NCBI GenBank assembly: GCA_951217055.1
Contig: OX578278.1
Span: 42,979,574 to 43,043,573, forward strand
Reading direction: 5' to 3'
Source of the DNA: Gerris lacustris
Lineage: Eukaryota; Arthropoda; Insecta; Hemiptera; Gerridae
DNA length: 64,000 nt
A program made the position numbers and the translations under genes. Shown here one piece after another: positions 23,138 through 33,771 of this stretch; position 1 is the first letter of the stretch; each line of letters opens with the position of its first letter. The notes beneath the pieces were generated by a model, which did no database searches, was not told the origin of the DNA, and worked only from the letters and a program-made list of their open reading frames with translations.

Positions 23138-23664
23138 GGGTCCGTAGGCAAAACCAAGGACCCTTATATTTTCCTGCGTGTGTCTGTCCGTCCGTCCGGT
23201 CACCTGCTCTCACGGCTACACCTTTCGTCCGATCACTTTGAAATTTGGCGTGTATGTGTCTTGTACCTACCCACATATATTAAAAATATAGCAACTTAAA
23301 AAAAATATTTTTCAAAAAAATTAGGGTAAAAGAACTTAAGGGTTAAAAAAATTTTATTTTGTTTCGACACTGTGAGGGGTCATCATATGAAAGGTGTACG
23401 TCAAGCTGATTACAAAAATATATAATTCTTTGGTTATAACTTTGATAGGGCGAGCGTAGGCAAGTTTGAAGTGGGTGTGAAAAGTGTCCCCCCCCCCTTC
23501 TATCTCGCTTATGAGAAGTGCAAAAAATCTGAAAAAATTCCTGAACATTCTTCGACCAAAAGTAAAGATACCACTTTTTGGAAATTTCGAAAAAAATATT
23601 ATTTTATTTTTTATTGACAAAATACGTCATTTTTAATTATGGTCTTCTCGATGTATTTATATGA
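23138..23664 (+). repeat. R1-GTCC dispersed repeat, copy 2 (truncated)
   Basis: It begins GGGTCCGTAGGCAAAACC and follows copy 1 closely through the C-run and AAATTTCGAAAAAAATAT, but stops after ATGTATTTATATG. The right terminal GGCCTACGGACCC is missing. Confidence 0.75.
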
Positions 23665-23873
23665 ACAGAAGAGCCACGTGATGTCTAGTTATTTCTTATT
23701 AATTGCATTCTAAGAAAAAGAGCTAAGAGATAATTATTTATATTTAAAATGAATGAGTCTCGCCCTATCCATGTTATTTATAAATAAAATATATACTACA
23801 GGCCGTAGTGTTCACTACGAACGGATAACACAGTGGTTAGACTCAATGCTTCGCGTGCTGGAGGTCACAGGTA

Positions 23874-25613
23874 AATTGGTAATGGTAATGGTTAGACGGG
23901 AAGGACGAACCATGGGCCACACCGGGCCCATTTTACTAACCCCTGGTGCAGAGTTCCAGCTACTTCACACATCATACCTGTACATTGTACCGCCAAAGCG
24001 GGTATGGTCTACCGCCAAAGCGGGTATGTGGTCATTAGTAAACTATGTAAGCGTGCGTCAAAGCATGGGGGAAGAGAACCCCTTAGGGCAGTGTTTCTCA
24101 ACCGCCGGTGGAAAATTTTGACCGGTCCGCGTAAAAGTTTGGGCTGTTAGAGAAAAGAATAATAAATAATTAAACTTAAAAAATAAAACAAAATAAAATG
24201 AAAAATAAATAAATAGAATATAATTATGTATTATGAAACTGTTAAACTGAAAAACTACCTTCATTTTACAAGAGTTCAATATTCTTTCTTATTACAAATT
24301 ATCAAGAAATATTAATTCTTATAACACAAGGTTATATAAATAATGGAATTATTATACATTGAATGAATGGAATTAAAGAAGAAGGATATAACTACAAATT
24401 TATATAGAATTTCTTTAAATGCAGTGAAAGATGGATATAAACTATTTTAAATTATATCTGAATAATTTAAGAAATTAAGATATTTAGAATTTCTTATCTA
24501 TTTGTATAGGAGTTCTCTGAATGTTTTTATGGTTAAAATACCGACAATTTCTTCTTATTCCATATTTACTCAATTATTATGAGCTTTAAATAAAAAATGT
24601 TAGCAAAAAGAGTCAGTACCCCGTTTGATTTCATCTGGTGCAGGTATTATTTGCTTTATTAATATCGTCATGAGTGTAATTGCACAGTAATATATCCTCA
24701 TGTATTTGCAGTGTTCATTAATTTAGTAAGACAATTTCGTATGACTCGCAAAGTGATTTGATTGTTTTTGTAATAAAAACCATTGGATTGTTCCGTTTTT
24801 ACTGTAGTATTATGGAAAATTATCTTAAGTTTATTTTTAAAAATAAAAAAGTCGTAAGTACTCAGAGAGGAAATAAATATGTTCCTCAGAGATCAAAATT
24901 ATCCTTTGCAGAGAAGTTGGCTAATGAAAAATGGATAGCTAAATTAGCTTATTTAGAGGACATATTTACCATTTTAAATTATTTGAATTTAACTCTTTAA
25001 GGGAGTATAAAAAATATATTCACTCTATGCCTCTGGAATAAAATGGATGATAAAAAGAAGTTATGCTATGGGAGCAAATTGCTATCAAGTATGAATTTAA
25101 AATGTTTCGGTTTAGGTCCGGTAATATTTTATTAATAATATTAATTTAGAATTTGTAAGAACTCATTCACTTTCAGCTTTCACCAATACTATTCAGAGAA
25201 TAAAGACCCCAGAAATATAAACCTATGGGTAACCAACTCATATAAAACCTTCAATGAAGTTAATGCATGTAAATTAAGTATTAATGGAAAAGAAGAAATT
25301 CCCGCTGATTTTTGTCAACCGGTCCGCAGAATGAATCTTAGTTTTTCAAAAAAGGTTGAGAACCACTGCCTTAGGGGGTGCCCTCCCCCTGCTCCATCCT
25401 CGAACCATAGATACAAATCACATCTCATGACACGGATCGAACCCACATCAAAGTGTGGGGGAAGAGAACTCCTCAGGGGGTGTCCCTCGCTTTGCTCCGT
25501 CCGCGATTCATAGATGCAATTCAGAGTACCATGGCACGGGATTGAACCTACAACCTCGTTGGCCTCACTCATTGATAGCCGGGCGGGCCGCCTAGAGCAC
25601 CTCGGCCACGCCC
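23874..25613 (-). mobile_element. tRNA-derived SINE, split by a hAT element
   Basis: On the minus strand the SINE starts at 25613 with CCGGGCGTGGCCGAGGTGCT, an A-box of class II (Leu/Ser-like) tRNA. A B-box, GGTTCAATCCCGTG, follows, and the tail near 23874 is an ATTACC-type repeat. A 14-bp duplication, GGAGGTCACAGGTA, flanks it at 23860-23873 and 25614-25627. A second B-box-like unit, GGGTTCGATCCGTGTCATG, shows a partial internal duplication. Removing the hAT at 24089-25368 gives a SINE of about 450 bases. Long ORFs across it are not genes. Confidence 0.85.
24089..25368 (+). mobile_element. ZBED5-type hAT element inside the SINE
   Basis: The ends are CAGTGTTTCTCAACC and GGTTGAGAACCACTG, with CCTTAGGG at 24081-24088 and 25369-25376. 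The plus-strand reading at 24860-25000 includes SFAEKLANEKWIAKLAYLED followed by IFTILNYLNLTL. This matches the 'W-x-x-KLAYL-x-DIF-x-x-LN-x-LNL-x-LQG' region of ZBED5/SCAND3-like hAT transposases. A later piece reads FVRTHSLSAFTNTI. Most of the transposase, including catalytic D/E residues, is absent or frameshifted. The element is non-autonomous and young enough to keep its duplication. Confidence 0.88.
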
Positions 25614-25627
25614 GGAGGTCACAGGTA

Positions 25628-26459
25628 CTAATTTAGGTTTTAGCCCATCAATTTTTAACGTTATAAATCATTTTGAAGTGCGTCGCCGTTGTCGTTGTCG
25701 GGACACTACTCGCTTATATAAAAGATTATTTGTACAATGCCGGCAAGTTGAGAATTTGTTAAACACGCACTTTATAAATGCATTGCGGGTTAAAATGTTA
25801 TTACATTAACATTTAAAGAACTTAATTACTACAGATTCTTGGTGGTAATAGATAAAATGTCTGAGTGTACTGCTGTGTGTAAGACTATGTTCCAGAAAGC
25901 AAGCAAGTATATCTTAATTTTGAACCAATTCACCCAGTTTTTCTTATCCTCATATCTCAGCTTCATGCTTCATCTTAAGATGGACTCTAATTTTAACAGA
26001 TTGAAGATGGGTTCACAGCTAGTGGATCACGGCGCGTATCCGGCTATATAATTAACAAATATATTCATGATGCCATGGAGACGTATTCGCTAGTTTCCCC
26101 CACGCCGTTCAGTCGGGTTATTAACAAAGCTGATTAATTTATTTATCTACTGTTCTGAAGGGATAATTTCTGCTGTTAAACGTTTTCTTGTGATATAACA
26201 ATACATTTTTTAAACAGTTCACTTTCCGCTGTTGTTCATAGTTATTCCTTTATTAAATTCTATGCATCAAACATAATTTCAAAAACATTTAAAATTAGAA
26301 AAGGACTTGAAGGGAATGTTTCATATAGGCTTTAAAGCGGCTCCGCAAAAAAGTTGGTTCCAAATCAACTTTTTGCGTATCCAGCCATAGATAAATCCAC
26401 ACGCGCCGCGATCCCTTAGCTGTGAAACCTACCTTCTTAAGCTTGAGTAGCTTAGGACA
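25628..26459. other. No gene recognised
   Basis: A small GC-richer patch lies at 25680-25700 and a 70-residue ORF at 25839, without family signatures. The SINE's target site (around 23800-23873 joined to 25628) carries GGATAACACAGTGGTTAGAC, which is tRNA-like and may be an older SINE. Confidence 0.35.
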
Positions 26460-28107
26460 CTGTAAAAAATTGAGCGCCTTATATTAAGCCTTTTCAAAAC
26501 AAGCTTGCAGAAGGAACCATGCTTGGGCACCCTTCGACAACTAATCGAATTGCCGTTCTTGTAGATGCCTCGGACAAAGAGATTGGAGGTGTTGTTCAGC
26601 AGTACGTAAAGGATACATGGAACCCCTAGGGGTTTTCTCAGCAAAGTTAAACAACAGCCAGCAGAATTACAGCGCCTTCGACCGTGAGTTATTGGCAGGT
26701 TATGAAACAATCCGCCATTTCAAACATCTGCTTGAAGGGCAAAATTTTTCACTATATACAGACCACAAACCTTTGCAAAAAAAAAAAAAAAAAAAAATCC
26801 GACAAAAGTGTTCTCCTAGGCAGCTCCGTCATCTAGACTACATAGGCCAGTTCACTACTGACATAAGGCACGTTTCGGGATTTAAAAATACTGTGGCTGA
26901 CACATTGTCAAGAGTAGAGGCGATCCGGTTGCCCAATCCAATAAACTTCCGCGAACTAGCACAAGAACAGCAGTCAGAGATCCAACTGAAAACCCTACAT
27001 TCAGTTAAAACTGGGTTACATCTAGCATTAATTAAGGTGGATAAGACAGATGTATATTTATATGGTGACAACTCGACTGGTATATTCAAACCTCATTTAA
27101 CAGCCTCTGTCAAAATGTCACATCCGGGTGTACGGGCTAGCGGTAAACTAGTAATGCGGTATTATGTGTGGCAGAGCATATCAAAGGACGTCAGCAAATG
27201 GGCCCGTGAATGCCTAAGCTGCCAGCGTAATAAACTCTAGTGACACACAAAGAAGATCCTTGGTACATTTCGAGAGCCAGACGAGAGGTTTGCACATGTA
27301 CTGTACACGTCGACCTTGTTGGCCCTTTACCGATATCTAGAGGCTATCGCTATCTATTAACGTATATAAGATCGGTTTACTAGGTGGCCAGAAGCCATAC
27401 CCTTAGAAAACATCGAGGCAAAGGCTGTGGTTAGATCTTTTTACGAGTGTTGGATAGCCCGTTTTGGTGTACCCTTGAAAATTACAAACGATCAAGGACG
27501 CTAATTTCTGTCGTCTCTCTTCCAAGCCCTTACCAAAGAAATGGGAATTGAAAGAACACGAACAACAGCTTACCACCCTGAGGCAAACGGACTAGCGGAG
27601 AGATGGCACAGATGCCTTAACACATTCTTAAAATGCCATAGTTCTAAAGATTGGGTGTTCTACCAACAGTCCTACTTATGCTTAGAACGGCGCTACATAA
27701 AGATTTTGAGGCCACCTCAGCAGAAATGGCATATGGTACAGAGCTAGGCACTTTTTTACTTTAGCACCCCCTATATCCCGAAGGGAGAAGACCAAACAAC
27801 CTATGCCAACCAGCTTGTGCGAGATATGAAAAGACTTATACCACCTCAAGCTCAAGCTACAAGACGCACAGCCAGCAACAGGTTTTGTAAGTCCGGAGCT
27901 TAACAGATGCAGCCATGTGTTAGTGAGAAGGGATTCTGTCCGTGCTCCTTAACAAGCCCCCTACGACGGCCCTTATATAGCAATAGACCGAGGAGAACTT
28001 AACTTCAGAATAAACGTAAAGGGAAAGACAACCACTGTGTGCATGAACAGATTGAAGCCAGCCTTCATGGTGTGCGCCGATGAACTTGGACCGCTTCGCT
28101 GGAGGGG
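26460..28107 (+). pseudogene. Ty3/gypsy pol remnant: RNase H, zinc finger, integrase
   Basis: This is the 3' half of a Ty3/gypsy retrotransposon pol. In order: end of RT and start of RNase H (IAVLVDASDKEIGGVVQQ, near 26545), then NYSAFDRELLAGYETIRHFK, and TDHKP. A run of 21 A at 26777-26797 replaces the usual T-F-A-F segment. RQLRHLDYIGQFTTDIRHVS follows. The H2C2-type zinc finger is HPGVRAS...WARECLSCQRNK, ending at TAG 27238-27240. The integrase core is frameshifted: HVDLVGPLP near 27305, ITNDQGR near 27480 and NGLAERWHR near 27590. The final frame reads DELGPLRW just before a purine-rich GGAGGGGGAGTC (polypurine tract). Gag, protease and most RT are missing, and several frameshifts and stops make it inactive. 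Confidence 0.88.
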
Positions 28108-28113
28108 GAGTCT

Positions 28114-29876
28114 CAGGGCCGGACCGTGAATCCTGCGAACTACGCGGCTGCAGGTGACGCCAAATAACTGATGAGGGCGCCAAAACTGACGAGGGTGCCA
28201 AATAGCGAGAAAGATATTAGGGATAGAAAATGAAGTAGATATTACAGCACAATACAAGTATAATAAAAGTGGTTCATCAAACACCCCCTTCCCCACTAAA
28301 AATACCCAACTGGCGGTTTCCATTTATTTATTTAGGACGCGACTAAGGAAGTGGCGTGGCGTGTAACAACCTTGAAGGTACGTTTACGCTGTAGACTTTT
28401 AGCTAGAGTGCCGAGTGGCCCTACTGAGCGCAGTGTAGGTGTATGAAAGAGTCAACGGTGTAGACATGGCCTTCCCCCCTCCCTAGCCAATCAAGGTCAC
28501 GTTCAGCGCTCTAGTAAAAAAAATCGGTCAGACAACTCAGAAAAACTTTCTCATTTTACGAGTTCATAATTACTTGGCCTAGTGTTTTCCATTTATTAGT
28601 TTTCGTTGGTACATTTAATTATTATTAAGATTTTAACAGAGTATATATCATAAAAATAACTTTTCCTTGGCGGGAAATTGAGCCCAGCCTCTCTCCCTCC
28701 GCGTTTATAGCTATTTTCTCAGGAACTAAATTTTTCCCGGGAAAACAGCTTATATCGTTAGATTCGTATTTAAATGGACTATATTTTAGAATTTTTTAAT
28801 ATTATTTTTTACGTTTTTTCATAGTTTTTGGGAGGTAGCTCCCCTAAATTTAGAGGTAAAATTCATTTCTCGATTTCGCCTGGGGGTATTTAAAATTTAC
28901 TGTATTTTAAAGCGTCACGGCAAAAAGCAAAAAATAAGATATATTTGGTACGGGGGCCATTGGGAGTATAAAAGTGATGCAAAAACATTTTTAAAATTTT
29001 CACGTTTCAAGCGCTTTAAAGCGAAAAAACACTTTTTACCTCTTCTTTTCAAACGTTGTTCTACATGGTTCACGTATCTCCTCCTAGAACTTTTATACGC
29101 CGCTAATGGGCTTTTAAGCCTTAAAAGCTCGATTGTCTCGACCTTCTGTACCGTTCGCAATTTTAATCGGACGGGGTTCAAAAGGGTTACCGGTTTTTAG
29201 GTCAAATTGTCCTCTTTAAGAATCCGGTTTGTTTTAATATTTCCGATTCTTACTTCGGGAGCTACATCTATGTGAAGGACATCCTCCATGGGTAGCCGCA
29301 ACGAGAAGGGGACGCTGTACCGATTTGTCAGAGGTATCGTTGGAAAGGCCTTTTAAAATGTACCAAATGTGTGCAAAAATATTTTCGATAAAATGTACTT
29401 GGTTGGTACTTTAGTACCCTTTTGTACTTTTAGAATGTCGGGTAGGGGGTAGGTTGTCCCACTGTGGGGCTAATAGCGTCAAGGGATTTATCAGCTCAAA
29501 AATTTCCTTCGGTCAAAAGTTGCGCCAAATAACACTTAAACGCCCTCTTCGTACCTGTACCTTAGTTGTGGGCGCACTGTAAAAATAAATAAAAAAATCA
29601 ACTCTTTACTCAAAAGTGTGTGGGTTCTATTGCCTTTGTACAATTTTATTGAAAATTATTTTTATTTATACTTATTTTTGTACTTATTGTACCGGTTTAA
29701 AAAAAATCGGTTGAAAAACGCTACTTTTTAGTCTTTGTACTTTTACCGTTTTTGCATTTCATAGGATCGGGCTGAAACTCATATGGTATTTAGTACTTTA
29801 TAGTAGTAAATGTACGGTAAATGTATGGCTGAAATATAGTTCGCATCCACTTAAAAAATGTCTAGATCCGGCCCTG
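28114..29876. mobile_element. hAT-type element (CAGGGCCGG ends), second copy
   Basis: It starts CAGGGCCGGACCG and ends AGATCCGGCCCTG. GGGAGTCT duplications lie at 28106-28113 and 29877-29884. It landed between the gypsy polypurine tract and its 3' LTR. Inside, an R2-hp fragment occupies 28520-28887. No transposase is recognised. An 88-residue minus-strand ORF at 28915-29181 has no family match that I know. Confidence 0.88.
28520..28887 (-). repeat. R2-hp dispersed repeat, copy 4 (partial)
   Basis: The family 3' end (AATCGGTCAGACAACTCAG) is at the left. CCATTTATTAGTTTTCG, CTTGGCGGGAAATTGAGCCC (degraded B-box, reversed) and TTCTCGATTTCGCC follow. The hairpin end is missing. Confidence 0.7.
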
Positions 29877-29882
29877 GGGAGT

Positions 29883-30090
29883 CTGTAGTGACAGCTAGTT
29901 GTCAATGTTGATGTATTTCGATGTATTTTTATTTATAGTCAGTTGTTGTTTTGTTAATAAGTTTAGTTTCGATTGACATTAAAAGGAGTTTTCGTTTTTA
30001 ATTATAAAGATAGTTTTATTCTCAGTTATATCGATAGTTTTACGTATCTTTAACGTCATTTAATTATTTAAAATAACGTTTATACAGACA
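29883..30090 (+). mobile_element. Probable 3' LTR of the gypsy element
   Basis: Joining the sequences across the hAT gives GGAGGGGGAGTC directly followed by TGTAGTGACAGCTAG, the expected polypurine tract then LTR start. The right edge is uncertain; ATACAGACA at 30082-30090 gives a plausible TG...CA unit. No matching 5' LTR was found in the window. Confidence 0.5.
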
Positions 30091-30120
30091 TTTAATTTAA
30101 TTTTATGATATTATTATTTA

Positions 30121-31026
30121 GTCCAGTGCAATTCGACAAAAAAAAGGCTCAACTTCGGAAAAATTAGGGGAAAGCTGAATTTTGGCATGAACCTTGATAT
30201 TGCGGTTCTAAACAAAATGTCAAAAGTCCCCATTGATCCGAGTGCCGCTAAATGAACTACGCGGGGTCAAAGGTAATCAAAATCGGTTTTTGTGAATATC
30301 TCATAAACGGCCATGTTTACAGAAATAATACAAGTAATCAAATCTAGCTTAAAACATTTCCTACAAAAAAGATCTCACGACTTTTATTCGTAGGTGTAAC
30401 GGTTTTGGAGATAACCTCAATTTACCATATTTATCATGAAACGTTCACTCCTTTCCACACCACCTTAAAGGTAAAGTGCAAAGTGAGGAGTAAGTGCAAG
30501 TGATCCTGCTGAAGAGTAGGGTACAAAGTAGTGCATATATATGCTTTTTAGAATTTTGCATTCTTTATTGGTTTAATAAGTTAAAATATACCCAAAAAAT
30601 CCCCTCCCCCTCAACCACTATGTAACGGCTGGTCCTAACATTTTGAAATAATTCATAAAATTCATCATGAACAAATTTGAACTCAACTCTAAAATTTGAA
30701 ACATTTTTGAACAAATTTTTTTTTCTCTGTAACTCGAATTATCTCCAAAACCGTTACACCTACGAATAAAAGTTATGAAATCTCTTTTGTAGGAAATGTG
30801 CTAAGCTACAAGTTTGATTACTTGTATTTTTTCTGTAAACGTGGCCGTTAATGAGATATTCATAAAAAAACGATTTTGATGACCTTTGACCACGCGTAGT
30901 TCTTTTAGCGGCACTCGGATCAATGGGGACTTTTGACATTTTGTTTTGAACCGCAATATCAAGGTTCATACCAAAATTCAGCTTTCCCCTAATTTTTCCG
31001 AAGTGCAATGTCTAATTGCACTGGAC
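30121..31026. mobile_element. Fold-back element with ~300-bp arms, TA duplication
   Basis: The ends are GTCCAGTGCAATT and AATTGCACTGGAC with TA on each side (30119-30120, 31027-31028). Arms at about 30121-30430 and 30720-31026 are imperfect inverses, sharing GGGGAAAGCTGAATTTTGG, GTCCCCATTGATCCGAG and CCGTTACACCTACG with their complements. TA duplication hints at a Tc1/mariner-like mobiliser. No ORF is conserved between the arms. Confidence 0.82.
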
Positions 31027-31028
31027 TA

Positions 31029-32764
31029 TATTACTTTTTTTAATACTTTGGAGTGTGTACATAAAGTTTTTTTATTTTTATAAAAAAAAAAAAAAAAAAA
31101 AAAAAAACGGAGAGGTCTCAAACATTATGATTAAAGTAGCATTTAGAAAATGTGAAATAGTGAGGCAGCCTTAACCAACTACACATTATGAAAATACCTC
31201 CCATATATTACAGTCTTTTATTGTTCATATGAGGTAAAATCGAAATCATAAGTATACAAAGTTTAAAGTATCTGGGAAAAGAAATCTAGTTGAAATTTTT
31301 CAGAAGAAAAATGAGTAGGTAGGTAAATCCCATCGACCCAGCCTCTTCTTCTCATAGAGGCGGTTATTCTCGGCCGCTCTTTAGAAAAGAGAAAAGAATT
31401 TCAGGGCTCTTCAATTCTCTTTAGAGGACTCGAGAGCTATTTAGCGTTGGAAATTTTAATCGAATGCCAAATCTCATTGGTGGTAAGGTGGGCCACGGTG
31501 GAAAGAGGCGCTTTCAATATTGTTTCAAGTGAAAAGAAAACACCTAGCAAACTTATTTGAATTGTAAGATAATATCGGGTTAGAAGGGAGCGAGAGAGAG
31601 AGATAAGTTCTCTCTGGACAAACACAGAGACCGCGGCCAAGGGCTAGCCCAACCAACCCTGAAAACTTTTCACTTCTTTTTTCTATCTCTCTTTCCTCGA
31701 GGCTATCTTCTCTGGACGGATTCCAGATATTTCTCTGGGAGGAAACAAAATAAAGAAAAAGAAACTTGGACGAACACGCGGACAGAGAAAAGCTTCCATG
31801 AGAAAATTCACCTTTTTTTTGTTCTTTTTCTCCTCGTGGTCCGAGTTTTCGGACCTAGTTCTGTTTCTGCCCTAGCAACTTAGAAAGAAAACAATTGAAG
31901 TAGGGGAGATGTTGGAAGTGCCCACTGAAACTTTTCTCTTATCCTGGCCAAATTAACTAAACAAACACATCCTTATCTCGCTCTGGAGTATCTTCCCACG
32001 TACCAAGCAAATTATAAGCCATATTTTACATATTTTGAACCTCTGGGAGTATCGCAGAATTTGGTTTGGTTAATTATTGAAATATTCTGGATTTTGTTTT
32101 TTATTTAAAACTTAATTAAAAGAAAGTGAAACGTTTAATTTAATAAGATTTAAATTTAAAAATGGAATACCCGACCCTTGCAGCTTTCTCTTTTAATTTT
32201 GCTCTAATACACTCGAGGGTGGAATTTCTTTAAACTATATCTCGTAACCAATGGGAAATGAGAAAGTATACAATGGTGTAAAAATGCTATTTTTAGGCGG
32301 GATTCACTCAGGTATAAATACGATGTATCGGACCTACTTTATTTTTAAAAAATTATTCCGTTTTACATTCTAAGAACGTAGTTAACTTCAGTTGAACGAT
32401 AAAATCAATAGTTAAACAAAAAATAATACATAAAATATCCACTCACGCACATACGGGCATGTTGTTAAATAAGGGGTTCTTCAGGTAGTAAAATGCTTGG
32501 GGATAGCTAACATTCTCCAACATGGATGCGCAAACTCATAAAACAAAAACACATATTGGCTCACATAAATTTGTATGATAAGTTATATTTTATTAAAAAT
32601 TAAGCTGTTATTAATTCGTAAATAAAATGCTGGCAAAGGAGAAAAAACTTTGATAATACGTTAACAAAACATTATTATGTTTTGGCGCTAAAGTTCCCAT
32701 ATTCTACCTATTCGACCAACTTTTAGTATGTAACATTAATGGATAATATCACTTAGCCTTATAT
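31029..32764. other. No gene recognised; poly-A run and CT-rich block
   Basis: A run of about 26 A lies at 31082-31107. From 31330 to 31900 the sequence is unusually rich in CTCTTTTC/GAGAAAAG words with TTCTCTGG boxes (AGAGAAAAG, TCTCTGGAC) repeated on both strands. No ORF of note. Confidence 0.4.
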
Positions 32765-33115
32765 TAAATAAGACAAAGGGATTATCGTTTTATATACAGA
32801 AGTGTAATATTTTTTTTCCCCAATGTAAATTGGACACAATATCCCTTTGTCTTATTAGTTATTTAGAAAAACGGAATATAAACTCTCCTACATACAAAAG
32901 TTATGTGCCTTGGTCCAATTATCTATTAAGACAAAGACAAAGGGATATTATCGTTTTATATACAGAAGTGTAATATTTCTTATTCCCAATGTAAATTGGA
33001 CACAATATCCCTTTGTCTTAATAGTCATTTAGAAAAACTGAATATAAACTCTCCTACATACAAAAGTTATGTGCCTTGGTCCAATTATCTATTAAGACAA
33101 AGGGATATTTATACA
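32765..33115 (+). repeat. Tandem duplication (~170 bp x 2) with internal hairpins
   Basis: Two successive units carry AAGACAAAGGGAT, TATACAGAAGTGTAATATTT, TGTAAATTGGACACAATATC and TTATGTGCCTTGGTCC. Within each unit AAGACAAAGGGATATT faces its inverse AATATCCCTTTGTCTT. A start of a third unit follows at about 33093. Related pieces occur at 34390-34500 and 37065-37140. Confidence 0.75.
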
Positions 33116-33240
33116 ATATACTTTGAGACAAAGGAATATCACACTTTTCCCAAAGTACACTGAACTAAATATCAAATATATTAAATATATAACTTATTGT
33201 ATGTACTAAAATCTGAAATGTAAATGTATAGTGGAAATAA

Positions 33241-33771
33241 AAATCCCAACAAAAACACTAGTGTAAAAAAATAAGCCAAGTCTCGCGTAAAATGTTGTGA
33301 GATCATTGCCCGAGTAAGTTCTACTAGGTTAAATTTATCCATTGCAAGTACATGATGTTTGGCTGTCCCTCTCTATTCTCTTTCCCAAACCACTCTTCAC
33401 GTTTAAATTTAAAAACAGTTTCTGACTTGGCAAGAACACACCACAAACTTAAATCAAATAATAAATATTATTTTTTCATTTGAGCGTCGCAGCACAAGGA
33501 TACAAATTTGTATACGACACTGTATTTAATTTTAGCCTTTAATTTTAATGTATTTGCTAAGTCAGAAAATGTTTTTAAATTTAAACGTGTAGAGTGATTT
33601 GGGAAAGAGAATAGAGAGGGACAGCCAAACATCATGTACCTACTTGCACTGGACAAATTAGACCTAGTAGAACTTACTCGGGCAATGGGAGACTTGGCTA
33701 AACATATTATGATCTCACAACTTTTTACGCGAGACTTTTATTTTTTTACACTAGTGTTTTTGTTGGGATTT
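33241..33771. mobile_element. Fold-back element with ~200-bp arms
   Basis: The ends are AAATCCCAACAAAAACACTA and its inverse. The arms continue through GAACTTACTCGGGCAATG, CATGATGTTTGGCTGTCCCT and TTTAAATTTAAACGTG matches around a centre near 33505. Flanking duplications are not clear. The ORF on the minus strand is part of one arm. Confidence 0.8.

Noticed and set aside
23753..24121. 122-residue ORF at 23.75 kb
   Set aside because: It crosses the SINE target, the SINE and the hAT boundary, so it is not a gene.
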